Shown one piece after another: positions 1-7,900 of a stretch of DNA of 14,061 nucleotides (the first letter of the stretch is position 1; the number at the start of each line of letters is the position of its first letter). The notes under the pieces were generated by a model. It worked only from the letters and a program-made list of their open reading frames with translations, searched no databases and was not told the DNA's origin. Made by a program: the position numbers and the translations under genes. The stretch is from Anaerolineae bacterium (GTDB lineage: Bacteria > Chloroflexota > Anaerolineae > B4-G1 > SLSP01). Where the stretch lies: assembly GCA_016928755.1 (NCBI GenBank), contig JAFGKB010000050.1, forward strand, positions 1 to 14,061, written 5' to 3'.

Positions 1-116
1 ATTTTCATATGTAGCATCCCGTCCATTGCGAAATCGCCGGGATAAGCAGCTTCCCCAGTGACCTTGGCTCGTGCATCAAGGCGGGGGAGAGACTGACCAA
101 CATATTTACCTTTCAT
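1..116 (-). CDS. Xanthine dehydrogenase-type molybdenum-binding subunit, N-terminus only (cut by window edge)
   Basis: Only the first 38 codons lie in the window, and the gene continues past the left edge. The translation begins MKGKYVGQSLPRLDARAK and goes on with VTGEAAYPGDF, then MDGMLHMK. This is the usual opening of the large molybdopterin subunit of xanthine dehydrogenase/CO dehydrogenase-family hydroxylases (VGxxxxRxDaxxKVTGxAxYxxDf, then a GML step). The start is set by a strong AAGGAG at 124-129, 7 nt upstream of the ATG. It follows the phosphorylase-like gene by 35 nt and the FAD/[2Fe-2S] subunit one gene further upstream, so the electron-transfer and catalytic subunits of one cytoplasmic hydroxylase are probably co-transcribed. 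The substrate (hypoxanthine/xanthine or another N-heterocycle) cannot be fixed from 38 residues. The family call is firm, the substrate is inference. Confidence 0.88.
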   Translation of the reverse strand, partial: MKGKYVGQSLPRLDARAKVTGEAAYPGDFAMDGMLHMK

Positions 117-151
117 ATGTACACTCCTTGTTGAAAGTAGAGAGAGCAACA

Positions 152-1888
152 CTAAAGATGTGAAGACTTAGAACTTCTCTTAGTCTCCAGCGTCAAAATG
201 CGACGGAGCACAGCCACCGTCGCAGCATAAGTAGGATCCATTCCATAATAAGAGAGATTACGTGCCCCCAGATTCTTTGCCTTACTCATCGGGGTATCAG
301 AAGCATAGTGCAACATACCAATCTCAAAGGGAACCGGATACAAATTAACTAATTCGTCCATCGGGTAACGACGGGGACGGATAAACTCATACAGTGCAGA
401 AAGATAAGGCCCGGCTTCCATCTCAACATCGGTATAACCCAGGTCGAGGTAGCTTTCCATATAGGTCTGGTTCTGCAAGAAAGTTCCCCGCACCGTGAGG
501 GCGCGTTGGTTATCCAAAACGTCACCGTGGACCAGATAAGGTGAAACATCTTTGGCCGTGAAAACATTGCCAAAGAGATAGGTGTTTTTAGAATGTTCAT
601 CATAGACTACATTGGGAACCAATACATCCCCAATACGCCCGTTGAGAGTCGCGGCCTTACCGATAATGTAAGCCCCCCGTAAATCACCGACATTAACGGC
701 GATACGGGTAAGCAAATGGTATGCAGCAAAGCCTAAGGGGTAATCAATATTTAAAATAATGGCATTACTATCGCGGAGGTTTTCCAAGGGCAAATCACAC
801 AGACGAACATCCACATGGTCGGGTACAAGCTTAGCAAGTTCGATAACCTGGACACTCAGATCGAAGGTATGCTGGCTAGCGATACGGGTCACCCCATGCT
901 CAGCTTCATAAACGTCCCGCGCTGCGGACAAATCCGCCCCTTCAGGAGTACGCATATACTTCTTCAGCAGATAGTAAAGGAAATTTGACCAACTGGTAGG
1001 GACTTGGCGTCTGCGAATCCGTTCCGCTTCATTTTGCAAATCAGGGACAGCACCCGAGGCCAGGTAATCCATCAAACGCTTTTCATGCTGTTGTGCAAAG
1101 CCGGTCAACATATTCACCAAGCTGTGGGTATTGCTGGAAACGAAATAGGTGGGACTTTCGGAAAGGTCAAACTGCACTTCACGATTGACACGATTCCACC
1201 AGCGTTGTGTAGCCCGGCGATACTCAATATGTGAACCGGAAAGTAATCTGACCGTCATACGCTTACGCCGGGTGGCCACTCGTCTTAATAATTGAGGCAA
1301 ATCATCCGCCCAGATACTTCGCAGTCGTTCCCAATCATCCGAGGAGAGACGCAATGTAGCGCACAGTTCCTCCTCCAAACTAAGATCAAGAGAGCATGAC
1401 TTTGCCCATTCTTTAATACGCTCGACTAGACCCGCCTGAAGCGAGATCAGGGTATGCATCTTATTCCATTCAATCTGGAACGCCGTCAAGGTGGGAACGA
1501 TATCATCGACATCAGAAATACTGGCGATATACGCGCCCATAGTCTCATCACCATCGAAGAAATAGCGACGCCGACGTGCCGGGGCACGCAACCGCTGCCA
1601 TGTCTCAACGTCTGGATAGTCACGACGTTTGAAGACCTCATCACTCTGGCCCAGTATAACCCGGCGCACATCTAAAATGCAGCGCGGCAGACGCAGCGAA
1701 CTATAGATAAAGGCCGACATATCGGGGCGCATCCCCCCGGCATCCGGATGCAATGCTGACTTTGTCGCCGTATGAGTCTCTTCCAAGGTACGGATACGCA
1801 CCGTGTCTGTAGTACGCAGTAATGAATAATAGGTACGCAAATAGAGGACTATCTTATCCGCACCATCTTGGGGTATAGTACGCCGCAT
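152..1888 (-). CDS. Uncharacterised protein with a nucleoside-phosphorylase-like C-terminal half
   Basis: This is a 578-residue soluble protein with no signal peptide or membrane segment. The first ~370 residues are mostly helical and very Arg/Leu-rich, and I do not recognise them. The last ~200 residues look like the purine nucleoside phosphorylase/MTA-SAH nucleosidase fold: IIGKAATLNGRIGDVLVP at 408-425 resembles the conserved 'xGxGDVVVP' core, VEMEAGPYLSAL at 488-499 resembles the ribose-binding 'V(E/D)ME' helix, and ASD at 529-531 could be the catalytic Ser-Asp. The gene starts 11 nt after the FAD/[2Fe-2S] subunit and ends 35 nt before the molybdenum subunit, so it is sandwiched within the dehydrogenase operon. 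That suggests a role in supplying or sensing a purine base. The Shine-Dalgarno is weak (AGGT). The phosphorylase relationship is motif-based inference; activity is unproven and the N-terminal function is unknown. Confidence 0.72.
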   Translation of the reverse strand: MRRTIPQDGADKIVLYLRTYYSLLRTTDTVRIRTLEETHTATKSALHPDAGGMRPDMSAFIYSSLRLPRCILDVRRVILGQSDEVFKRRDYPDVETWQRLRAPARRRRYFFDGDETMGAYIASISDVDDIVPTLTAFQIEWNKMHTLISLQAGLVERIKEWAKSCSLDLSLEEELCATLRLSSDDWERLRSIWADDLPQLLRRVATRRKRMTVRLLSGSHIEYRRATQRWWNRVNREVQFDLSESPTYFVSSNTHSLVNMLTGFAQQHEKRLMDYLASGAVPDLQNEAERIRRRQVPTSWSNFLYYLLKKYMRTPEGADLSAARDVYEAEHGVTRIASQHTFDLSVQVIELAKLVPDHVDVRLCDLPLENLRDSNAIILNIDYPLGFAAYHLLTRIAVNVGDLRGAYIIGKAATLNGRIGDVLVPNVVYDEHSKNTYLFGNVFTAKDVSPYLVHGDVLDNQRALTVRGTFLQNQTYMESYLDLGYTDVEMEAGPYLSALYEFIRPRRYPMDELVNLYPVPFEIGMLHYASDTPMSKAKNLGARNLSYYGMDPTYAATVAVLRRILTLETKRSSKSSHL

Positions 1889-1899
1889 TCTACACCAAC

Positions 1900-3330
1900 C
1901 TAAGCATTCTTCTCGGCGGCCTTTTCCACAGCCCGCATAATCTTGTAATAGCCGGTACAGCGACAGAGGTTACCACTTAGCCCGGCCTTTATCTGTTCAC
2001 GGGTAGGGTGTGGGTATTCCTCTATCAGTTTAGCCGCACTCATAATGAAACCGGGGGTACAATACCCGCACTGCACCGCGTCCTCCTCGATAAAAGCTTC
2101 TTGCACCGGGTGCAACTGTCCCTCTTCTACCAATCCCTCGACGGTGACAATTTGGGCGCCATGAGCACGCGGGGCCGGTGTGAGACAGGATAGAACTGCA
2201 ATACCGTCCAGCCAGACCGTGCAAGAGCCACACTCACCCTCCTCACAGCCGGCTTTTGTCCCGGTAAAGCCCAGATCATCACGCAACATATGGATCAATG
2301 TCTTGCCATTTGCACCACGGACAGAGACATTTTGACCATTAACCGTGCACTCAATGGGTTCATCACCATCAGAATGGTGGGCTACCGTTGCACCAGAGAG
2401 ACGTGGGCCGTACCGAGTCTTACCCCAGAGTGTTACCATCTCATCAACCGGGGGCAATCCCATTCGCTCATTACCAGCGCGCAGCGACTCAAGGCCACGA
2501 CGCACCATAGCCACAACTTCCTCGCGCCGGAACCAGGCAGAACCACGGACATCGGAGATCGGTTGCGCGGCATCTGCGGCCAATTCCGCCGCCTTCTCAA
2601 TACGCTCATCTGTGAGTGAACCCCCGATCAAAACCGCCTGGGCCTCCGGTACATCAATAATGGTCGGTGCAACACAGCCCATCGAAATCCGAGCAGCAGT
2701 CACCGTATCGCCAGCGAAGGTCAGAATAACCGCCACATTGACCACCGCAATAGCTAACGCCTTACGCGGACGTAACTTAAGATAAACGCCACGTTGCTCT
2801 GGTTTAAGGGGACGGAAAGCAATATCGACCAGCATCTCATCAGGTTCCAAGAGCGTGCAGCGAACATGGGTACAAAAATCGCACAGTGGAATTACCCGGT
2901 CTCCCCGAACACTGCGCAGTGTAAGTTGCGCATCTAACGCCTGCAACGTCGTTATCGTATCATTGGCCGGTGTCGCTGTGATGATATTCCCGGCAACGGT
3001 GCCGCGATTGCGCAACTGCGGACCACCGACACCCCAACAGGTCTGCGCCAGGGGCAAGGCATGTTCCTGGATAAGGGACGAGGCTGCCGCCTGGGCATGG
3101 CTCACCATCGGGCCAAGATGGATCAAGCCATCATCACCTAAATGAATCTTGTCCAGCCCCCCCACACGGGTCACATCAATTAAAACCGAGGGAGTACGCA
3201 TATTATTGCGCAGTTCGACAACCAAATCTGTGCCGCCGGCAACAATACGGGCAGCTTCTTTATATTCAGATAACAACTGGATGGCATCATCCAGACTGGT
3301 AACCGTATAATACACATCCCAAAGGGCCAT
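1900..3330 (-). CDS. Xanthine dehydrogenase-type fused FAD-binding and [2Fe-2S] subunit
   Basis: This 476-residue protein joins two electron-transfer modules that are usually separate genes in bacteria. Residues ~1-290 are the CoxM/XdhB-type FAD domain, with VAGGTDL at 30-36 and the flavin-binding RNRGTVAGNI stretch at 107-116. After a linker, residues ~325-476 are the CoxS/XdhC-type ferredoxin module. Cys362, 367, 370 and 382 form the plant-type cluster, and Cys421, 424, 456 and 458 form the second cluster. All eight ligands are present, so it should be functional. The order (FAD then Fe-S) is the reverse of eukaryotic xanthine oxidase. It would pass electrons from the molybdenum subunit, two genes downstream, to NAD+ or another acceptor in the cytoplasm. 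The start is supported by AAGGAG at 3339-3344. Close spacing to the genes on both sides suggests one operon. Confidence 0.93.
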   Translation of the reverse strand: MALWDVYYTVTSLDDAIQLLSEYKEAARIVAGGTDLVVELRNNMRTPSVLIDVTRVGGLDKIHLGDDGLIHLGPMVSHAQAAASSLIQEHALPLAQTCWGVGGPQLRNRGTVAGNIITATPANDTITTLQALDAQLTLRSVRGDRVIPLCDFCTHVRCTLLEPDEMLVDIAFRPLKPEQRGVYLKLRPRKALAIAVVNVAVILTFAGDTVTAARISMGCVAPTIIDVPEAQAVLIGGSLTDERIEKAAELAADAAQPISDVRGSAWFRREEVVAMVRRGLESLRAGNERMGLPPVDEMVTLWGKTRYGPRLSGATVAHHSDGDEPIECTVNGQNVSVRGANGKTLIHMLRDDLGFTGTKAGCEEGECGSCTVWLDGIAVLSCLTPAPRAHGAQIVTVEGLVEEGQLHPVQEAFIEEDAVQCGYCTPGFIMSAAKLIEEYPHPTREQIKAGLSGNLCRCTGYYKIMRAVEKAAEKNA

Positions 3331-3358
3331 AGACTTAACTCCTTAAATTAGATATGGA

Positions 3359-4288
3359 TCAGGATTCCAAGCGCTTGACATCTCGTACAATATACAAGGG
3401 GCGTTCACGAACTTCATTGTATATCCGTCCCACGTACTCGCCTAAAATGCCAATACTTAATAATTGCACACCACCCATAAACAGAATTAGACCATCGTTA
3501 TTTCCCGGTTGGGATTTCGACTTTCCAATACCCAGTAACCGGAGTGGCAGAAGCAGCAATCCCAAAGCTGCCGCTAATGCGCCACCCCACAATGAGACCT
3601 TCAAGGGGAAAGCAGAAAAACCGGTGATGGCATCCAAAGCCAGCCGGAACATTTTATAGAAGGGGTATTTGGTCTCACCGGCTTTGCGAGCCATCCGGCG
3701 ATAGGGCACACCAACTTGGCGGAAACCAATCCAGGAAACCATAGCGCGGACAAAACGATGCTGCTCTCGCATACTCTTAAGCGCATCCAGTGCCCCGCGG
3801 TCCAGGAGTCGGAAATCACCGGCCTCCATAGGAATCTCCACATCGGTCAACATCTGGATAAGGCGGTAAAAGAGATTAGCAGTAAAGAGCTTAAACCAGG
3901 TCTCTCCCTCGCGTTCGGTACGGACGGCATAAACCACCTCATAGCCCTCACGCCACTTAGCAACCAGGTCGGGGATAACTTCTGGCGGATCCTGCAGGTC
4001 GGAATCAATGGCCACGACCGCAGCACCCCGTGCATAATCCATCCCGGCCGTAATCGCTAACTGGTGGCCAAAATTGCGGGCAAAGTGCAATACAACAACA
4101 TGTTCCGGGTCTTGTGCGTAAATCTCATCCATCAGTCGGGGGGAGTTATCGCGGCAACCATCGTTGACCAAAATAAGTTCCCACGGCTCGGCCAACCCCT
4201 CCATCACATCGCGTACCCGTGTGTAGAACTCTTGGACGAGTTCTTCTTCATTAAAAACCGGTGCTACTACAGAAATTCGAGGACTCAT
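3359..4288 (-). CDS. Membrane-anchored family 2 glycosyltransferase, polyprenyl-phosphate sugar transferase type
   Basis: This is a GT-A fold glycosyltransferase of about 309 residues, similar in layout to GtrB/ArnC/DPM1-like enzymes that move a sugar from a nucleotide donor to polyprenyl phosphate. It has VVAPVFNEEE near the N-terminus, the DSDLQDPPE metal/nucleotide motif around residues 95-103, a GDFRLLDR segment near 157-164, and RKAGETKYPFYKM near 201-213. Two membrane helices follow (about 227-251 and 265-286), and the protein ends with the typical GEYVGRIYNEVRERP. I chose the ATG at 4288, which sits just after GAGGTGG (4291-4297). A GTG two codons upstream (4294) is possible but overlaps that Shine-Dalgarno. 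It lies 28 nt ahead of the dehydrogenase subunit and downstream of a terminator and a promoter, so it seems to lead that operon despite no obvious metabolic link. Confidence 0.9.
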   Translation of the reverse strand: MSPRISVVAPVFNEEELVQEFYTRVRDVMEGLAEPWELILVNDGCRDNSPRLMDEIYAQDPEHVVVLHFARNFGHQLAITAGMDYARGAAVVAIDSDLQDPPEVIPDLVAKWREGYEVVYAVRTEREGETWFKLFTANLFYRLIQMLTDVEIPMEAGDFRLLDRGALDALKSMREQHRFVRAMVSWIGFRQVGVPYRRMARKAGETKYPFYKMFRLALDAITGFSAFPLKVSLWGGALAAALGLLLLPLRLLGIGKSKSQPGNNDGLILFMGGVQLLSIGILGEYVGRIYNEVRERPLYIVRDVKRLES

Positions 4289-4434
4289 ATCCACCTCATA
4301 TGGTAAAGTTTGTCGTTAAAAAGAGATGCTTCAAATTTAATACTAATACTCTTTCAAATATTCGAGAACAGGCTAAAAATAGTCTACCGGTACAGTCAAA
4401 CTCCCTGCCAATTATAGTTTGAAGGAGTACAAGA

Positions 4435-4462
4435 AGTATACCCCCACCTATGAGCAGTGCAA
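4435..4462 (-). promoter_or_regulatory. Candidate sigma70 promoter for the glycosyltransferase-xanthine dehydrogenase operon
   Basis: Read on the - strand there is TTGCAC (4457-4462), a 16-nt spacer and TATACT (4435-4440). It lies just downstream of the terminator of the preceding gene and would leave a leader of roughly 140 nt before the glycosyltransferase start. This is a motif call only. Confidence 0.45.
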
Positions 4463-4475
4463 ATGTTAAATGATA

Positions 4476-4520
4476 AAAAGCAGGAAACGCCCAGGCCAAT
4501 TATAATAGAGCCTGGGCGTT
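4476..4520 (-). terminator. Intrinsic terminator after the 490-aa PLP enzyme
   Basis: A perfect 11-bp stem (AACGCCCAGGC at 4486-4496 pairing with 4510-4520) with a 13-nt loop begins 16 nt after the stop codon of the PLP enzyme. On the - strand a five-T run (4476-4480) follows about five bases after the stem. It would separate the arcC-PLP unit from the glycosyltransferase-dehydrogenase unit. Confidence 0.75.
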
Positions 4521-4536
4521 CGTTAAAACTTAAGGC

Positions 4537-6009
4537 TTACTTACCCTTGAGAAGACCGGTGCGGTCGTTGAACTCCATAATGAGTTCGTCCATATGGCCG
4601 ATCTGGGTCTGGAAGCTGGTCCAATAATCTTCCTTGTACCACTGCTCCTGAATCTCTTTATAGGTCTTACCCTGTTGCTCAACCCAGGTGTAGTACTTGA
4701 GATTGTGAACCCGCTTGCGGTCACGGTAGTTCATTTCCGACATATTGTCAATGTCCTGACCTAGGAGATAGCGTTCGTAATCACCGGCAGCGTCAAGCTC
4801 GGTATACTCACCCTGGGACTCGCGCAGCTCGCGGATACGGCTCTGGTAAAGTTCCATAGAGTCGGTCCAGACCGTGAGGATAACATCCTTACCGGTCAAT
4901 TCGTACCACTTAGCCATTTTGATAGCGGCGAGAACATTGGCTACACTGGAGATACCCATCAAGTCCAATTGGTCCACAAAGTCAGCCGGCACACCACGCT
5001 TCTTCAGATACTCATGGCCGGCAGGTTCGTTGAAAAGGCGAATCAGGTCAATAGTGGCCTGATCATCAATAGCGGTAATAATATCGGTGTTATTAGCATT
5101 GTGAATCCAGGGCACGTGTTTATCGCCGATGCCCTCAATACGGTGGCCACCGAAGCCATTCATCAATAAGGTGGGGCATTGCAGCGCCTCACTGGCGACG
5201 ACCTTGGATGTAGGATAGAGTTGCTTCATATAGTCGCCACAAGCAATGGTGCCACCGGAGCCGGTATTGGAAACCACGCCGGCGAAGCGATCACCGGAGC
5301 GCAGCTCAATATTCAAGACCTCTTCCATCGCGTGCCCGGTTATTTCGTAATGCCACAGATAGTTACCGAATTCCTCGAATTGGTTGAAGATGAAGATATC
5401 ATCACCACGCTCGCGGGTCAGTTCATGGCACTTATCAAAGATTTCCTTCACATTTGACTCACAACCGGGGGTAGCGATAACCTCACCGGAGACGGAGGCC
5501 AGCCACTCAAATCGCTCGCGGCTCATCTCTTCGGGCAAAATAGCGATGGAATCACAGGCCAACAAGGTGGAGTCATAAGCACCACCACGGCAGTAGTTGC
5601 CGGTGGAGGGCCAGACAGCCTTCTGCTTAGTGGGGTCAAATTGACCGGTGACCAAGCGGGGAACCAAACACCCAAAAGCGGCACCGACTTTGTGCGCGCC
5701 GGTGGGGAACCACTTACCCACCAGGGCAATAATGCGGGCATCAACACCGGTGAGTTCTTTGGGGATTTCGACGTAGTTAACACCACCAAAACCACCACCG
5801 GAGGCTACCGGTTCGTTCTTCCACGTAATGCGGAAGAGGTTACGGGAGGTAATATCCCACAGCCCGATCTTCTTCAATTCAGACTTAAGGTAATCGGGGA
5901 TCAATTCTGGATTCTTCTGCTGGGCAAAAGTCGGGATGATAATGTCCCGCTCACGGGCACGCTGTACCGCGTGCTCCAAACCTTCTTTGTTAATAGTTAG
6001 ATCTATCAT
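4537..6009 (-). CDS. Fold-type II PLP-dependent enzyme (lyase-like), 490 aa, possible YgeX analogue
   Basis: This is a cytoplasmic PLP enzyme of the tryptophan synthase beta/cysteine synthase superfamily. The probable Schiff-base lysine is Lys107 in the segment KWFPTGAHKVGAAFG. The asparagine loop is STGNYCRGG (135-143), and the glycine-rich phosphate-binding loop is SNTGSGGT (247-254). At 490 residues it is longer than cysteine synthases (~310) or diaminopropionate ammonia-lyase YgeX (~400). The extra length is mainly a C-terminal extension (after ~390) rich in Tyr, Glu, Gln and Trp. AAAGGAA (6014-6020) precedes the ATG. It is the last gene of a unit with carbamate kinase, and in related urate/purine clusters this slot is held by diaminopropionate ammonia-lyase. 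An amino-acid ammonia-lyase role is therefore plausible but is inference; the exact substrate is unknown. Confidence 0.82.
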   Translation of the reverse strand: MIDLTINKEGLEHAVQRARERDIIIPTFAQQKNPELIPDYLKSELKKIGLWDITSRNLFRITWKNEPVASGGGFGGVNYVEIPKELTGVDARIIALVGKWFPTGAHKVGAAFGCLVPRLVTGQFDPTKQKAVWPSTGNYCRGGAYDSTLLACDSIAILPEEMSRERFEWLASVSGEVIATPGCESNVKEIFDKCHELTRERGDDIFIFNQFEEFGNYLWHYEITGHAMEEVLNIELRSGDRFAGVVSNTGSGGTIACGDYMKQLYPTSKVVASEALQCPTLLMNGFGGHRIEGIGDKHVPWIHNANNTDIITAIDDQATIDLIRLFNEPAGHEYLKKRGVPADFVDQLDLMGISSVANVLAAIKMAKWYELTGKDVILTVWTDSMELYQSRIRELRESQGEYTELDAAGDYERYLLGQDIDNMSEMNYRDRKRVHNLKYYTWVEQQGKTYKEIQEQWYKEDYWTSFQTQIGHMDELIMEFNDRTGLLKGK

Positions 6010-6037
6010 AATATTCCTTTCCTATGTTCTCTTTGAT

Positions 6038-6505
6038 TTAATGTAAGGCGTGAGTTACATCACGCGCATATCTTCTCACCAACACACCCATTAACGCGCC
6101 AAGAACTGCACCACAAGTATTTAAAAGCCAGTCCCCTAATGTTGAAAAACGACTTGGTATGACCAATTGTGTACATTCGATAGCTGCACTTAGCGCAGCA
6201 CCGACCAAGCCACCATACACCATTGACATATAAGGACGAGCTTTCTTTGTGCTTACAGCCAAAGCGACCGCAAAACCCAAGGGTACAAAAACCCCGATAT
6301 TACCGGCAATATCAATCAACCAGAAAATGGAGATACCATAAGATGTAGCCGGCTCGGTGAGCGGGGCCAAGTCAGTTGCCACAGTAGCATTAGGCCGCAG
6401 TGTCATCCACAACAACCATACCGCTACCAGGGCGGCAAGTCCCCACCACACCCATTGCCATAGAGTGATACGCAGGACTTCGCTACCGGGATTTTCCGTA
6501 TCCAT
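6038..6505 (-). CDS. VanZ-like family membrane protein
   Basis: A 155-residue integral membrane protein. Four hydrophobic segments are visible at about 16-36, 58-82, 94-112 and 125-143. The VanZ-like signature is present: GNIGVFVPLGF at 68-78, then a glutamate-glutamine pair (AIECTQL, 108-114), PSRF (117-120) and DWLLNTCGAVLG (125-136). Members include the teicoplanin-resistance protein VanZ, but most have no known function, so this should not be read as antibiotic resistance. It starts 24 nt after the threonine synthase-like gene (AAAGGT upstream) and ends 28 nt before the PLP enzyme, so it is probably co-transcribed. No mechanistic link to purine breakdown is evident. Confidence 0.85.
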   Translation of the reverse strand: MDTENPGSEVLRITLWQWVWWGLAALVAVWLLWMTLRPNATVATDLAPLTEPATSYGISIFWLIDIAGNIGVFVPLGFAVALAVSTKKARPYMSMVYGGLVGAALSAAIECTQLVIPSRFSTLGDWLLNTCGAVLGALMGVLVRRYARDVTHALH

Positions 6506-6529
6506 AATAACCTTTAAAGTGCGAGCACT

Positions 6530-7768
6530 CTAGGCCATCAAAGCCTTAACGGCATCCAAATTGGGAGCGACAATAGGTGGCTCTGGGACAGTCTTCATAG
6601 CGCTGTTGATATCCTTAAGCCCAGAACCGGTAAGCATCACCACAACCCGCTCATCAGCATCAACGAGACCTTCTCCCACAGCCTTGACCAAACCGGCGTA
6701 CGCAGCAGCGGCCGCAGGTTCGGAGAAGACACCGGTATTGCGGGCTACAGTAGGAATAGCGGCGAGGATCTCCTCATCGCTGACGGCAATATAGGCACCC
6801 CCGGTCTCACGGACGGCAGCTAATGCCTTATTGCGGTCGCGGGGCAACCCGGCAACGATACTATCAGCGACAGAATGTGCCGCAATAGGTTGCATATCCC
6901 AACCTTGCAAACCACGTTCCCAGGCATCAACCAGGGGAGCCGAGCCAGCAGCCTGAACCCCCATAATCTTGGGCATCTTGTCAATCCAACCTAAAGCCAA
7001 CAGGTCCTTAAGCCCCTTGTGCATACCACCGATAATGCAGCCATCCCCCACCGGTACAAAAATGCGGTCAGGGGCTTGCCATTTCAACTGCTCGCAAATC
7101 TCGAAGATGGCAGTCTTCTTTCCCTCGGTCATATAGGGGTTATAGGCAGTATTACGGTTGTACCAGCCGAACTCCTTAGCAACCTTGAGGGTCAATTCAA
7201 AAGCATCATCGTAAGTACCATCTACCAACATCACCCGCGCGCCATAAATCAGATGTTGGGCAATCTTAGCGGGAGGCGCAGTTTTAGGTACAAAAATTAC
7301 AGCCGGCAATCCAACAGAAGCCGAAAGCCCGGCCAGGGCAGCCGCCGCGTTACCGGTGCTCGCCGTGGTGATAATCTCCGCGCCAGTCTCCTGAGCTTTG
7401 ACCACTGCAACCGCCGAAGCACGGTCTTTAAATGAAGCGGTGGGGTTAGGACCGTCGTCCTTGACCCATAGATGCTTCAATCCCAGTTGTTCCGCCAACC
7501 GTGGGGCGGGATAGAGCGGAGTCCAACCAACCCGCAAGGGAGGAACAGATGCATCCGGTTCCACGGCCATCAATGGCTTATAACGCCAGATAGTATAATC
7601 GTGGTTCTGCGCCAAATCCTCACGGCTGATGCGGCTCTTGATAACATCATAGTCATACATTACATCGAGAATACCATCATCGCCATGCTCAGGACAAACG
7701 TAAGCCACCTCATCAACGCCATACTCAGCGCCGCAAATTGTGCATTTTAATCCAATTACATGATCCAT
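6530..7768 (-). CDS. thrC: Threonine synthase-like PLP-dependent enzyme
   Basis: This 412-residue fold-type II PLP enzyme has the general plan of short threonine synthases, which convert O-phosphohomoserine to threonine. An N-terminal zinc-knuckle-like CxxC (Cys9, Cys12) followed by Cys25 and His28 is typical of the threonine synthase-like subgroup. The PLP lysine is Lys114 in NPTASFKDRA, the STGN loop is at 137-140, a GDGCIIGG phosphate-binding loop lies near 240-250, and TGSGLKD near the C-terminus matches the family's TGxGLKD. GAGGT precedes the ATG. It sits between carbamate kinase and VanZ in a catabolic unit rather than beside hom or thrB. It could therefore be a recruited paralogue acting on another beta- or gamma-substituted amino acid such as diaminopropionate. 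The family call is firm, the substrate less so. Confidence 0.82.
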   Translation of the reverse strand: MDHVIGLKCTICGAEYGVDEVAYVCPEHGDDGILDVMYDYDVIKSRISREDLAQNHDYTIWRYKPLMAVEPDASVPPLRVGWTPLYPAPRLAEQLGLKHLWVKDDGPNPTASFKDRASAVAVVKAQETGAEIITTASTGNAAAALAGLSASVGLPAVIFVPKTAPPAKIAQHLIYGARVMLVDGTYDDAFELTLKVAKEFGWYNRNTAYNPYMTEGKKTAIFEICEQLKWQAPDRIFVPVGDGCIIGGMHKGLKDLLALGWIDKMPKIMGVQAAGSAPLVDAWERGLQGWDMQPIAAHSVADSIVAGLPRDRNKALAAVRETGGAYIAVSDEEILAAIPTVARNTGVFSEPAAAAAYAGLVKAVGEGLVDADERVVVMLTGSGLKDINSAMKTVPEPPIVAPNLDAVKALMA

Positions 7769-7850
7769 ATTTATAACCTCAGTGAAGAATTAAACCGTAG
7801 GGGCTAGAGATTTAATACCACACACCTCAGCATCCCAACGGTGAGCAAAG

Positions 7851-7883
7851 CACGGAAAGAGCGCGGTGTAGGCCACACCGCGC
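7851..7883 (-). terminator. GC-rich hairpin between carbamate kinase and the threonine synthase-like gene
   Basis: A perfect 9-bp stem (GCGCGGTGT at 7861-7869 with 7875-7883) closes a 5-nt loop, 17 nt after the carbamate kinase stop. On the - strand it is followed by TCTTTCC, only a poor T tract. It may be a leaky terminator, an attenuator or an RNA-processing/stability hairpin inside the unit. The 132-bp gap here is the longest in this gene group. Confidence 0.5.
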
Positions 7884-7900
7884 ACTGACAAACAATCAAC

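Noticed and set aside
4296..4499. 67-codon - strand frame with a hydrophobic stretch ahead of the glycosyltransferase gene
   Set aside because: It begins inside the terminator stem-loop of the previous gene, contains the candidate promoter, has no Shine-Dalgarno and matches no family I recognise. It is most likely chance coding in a leader region.
6038..6505. VanZ-like protein as a glycopeptide-resistance gene
   Set aside because: No vanHAX, vanRS or other resistance genes are nearby, and most VanZ-like proteins have no link to resistance.
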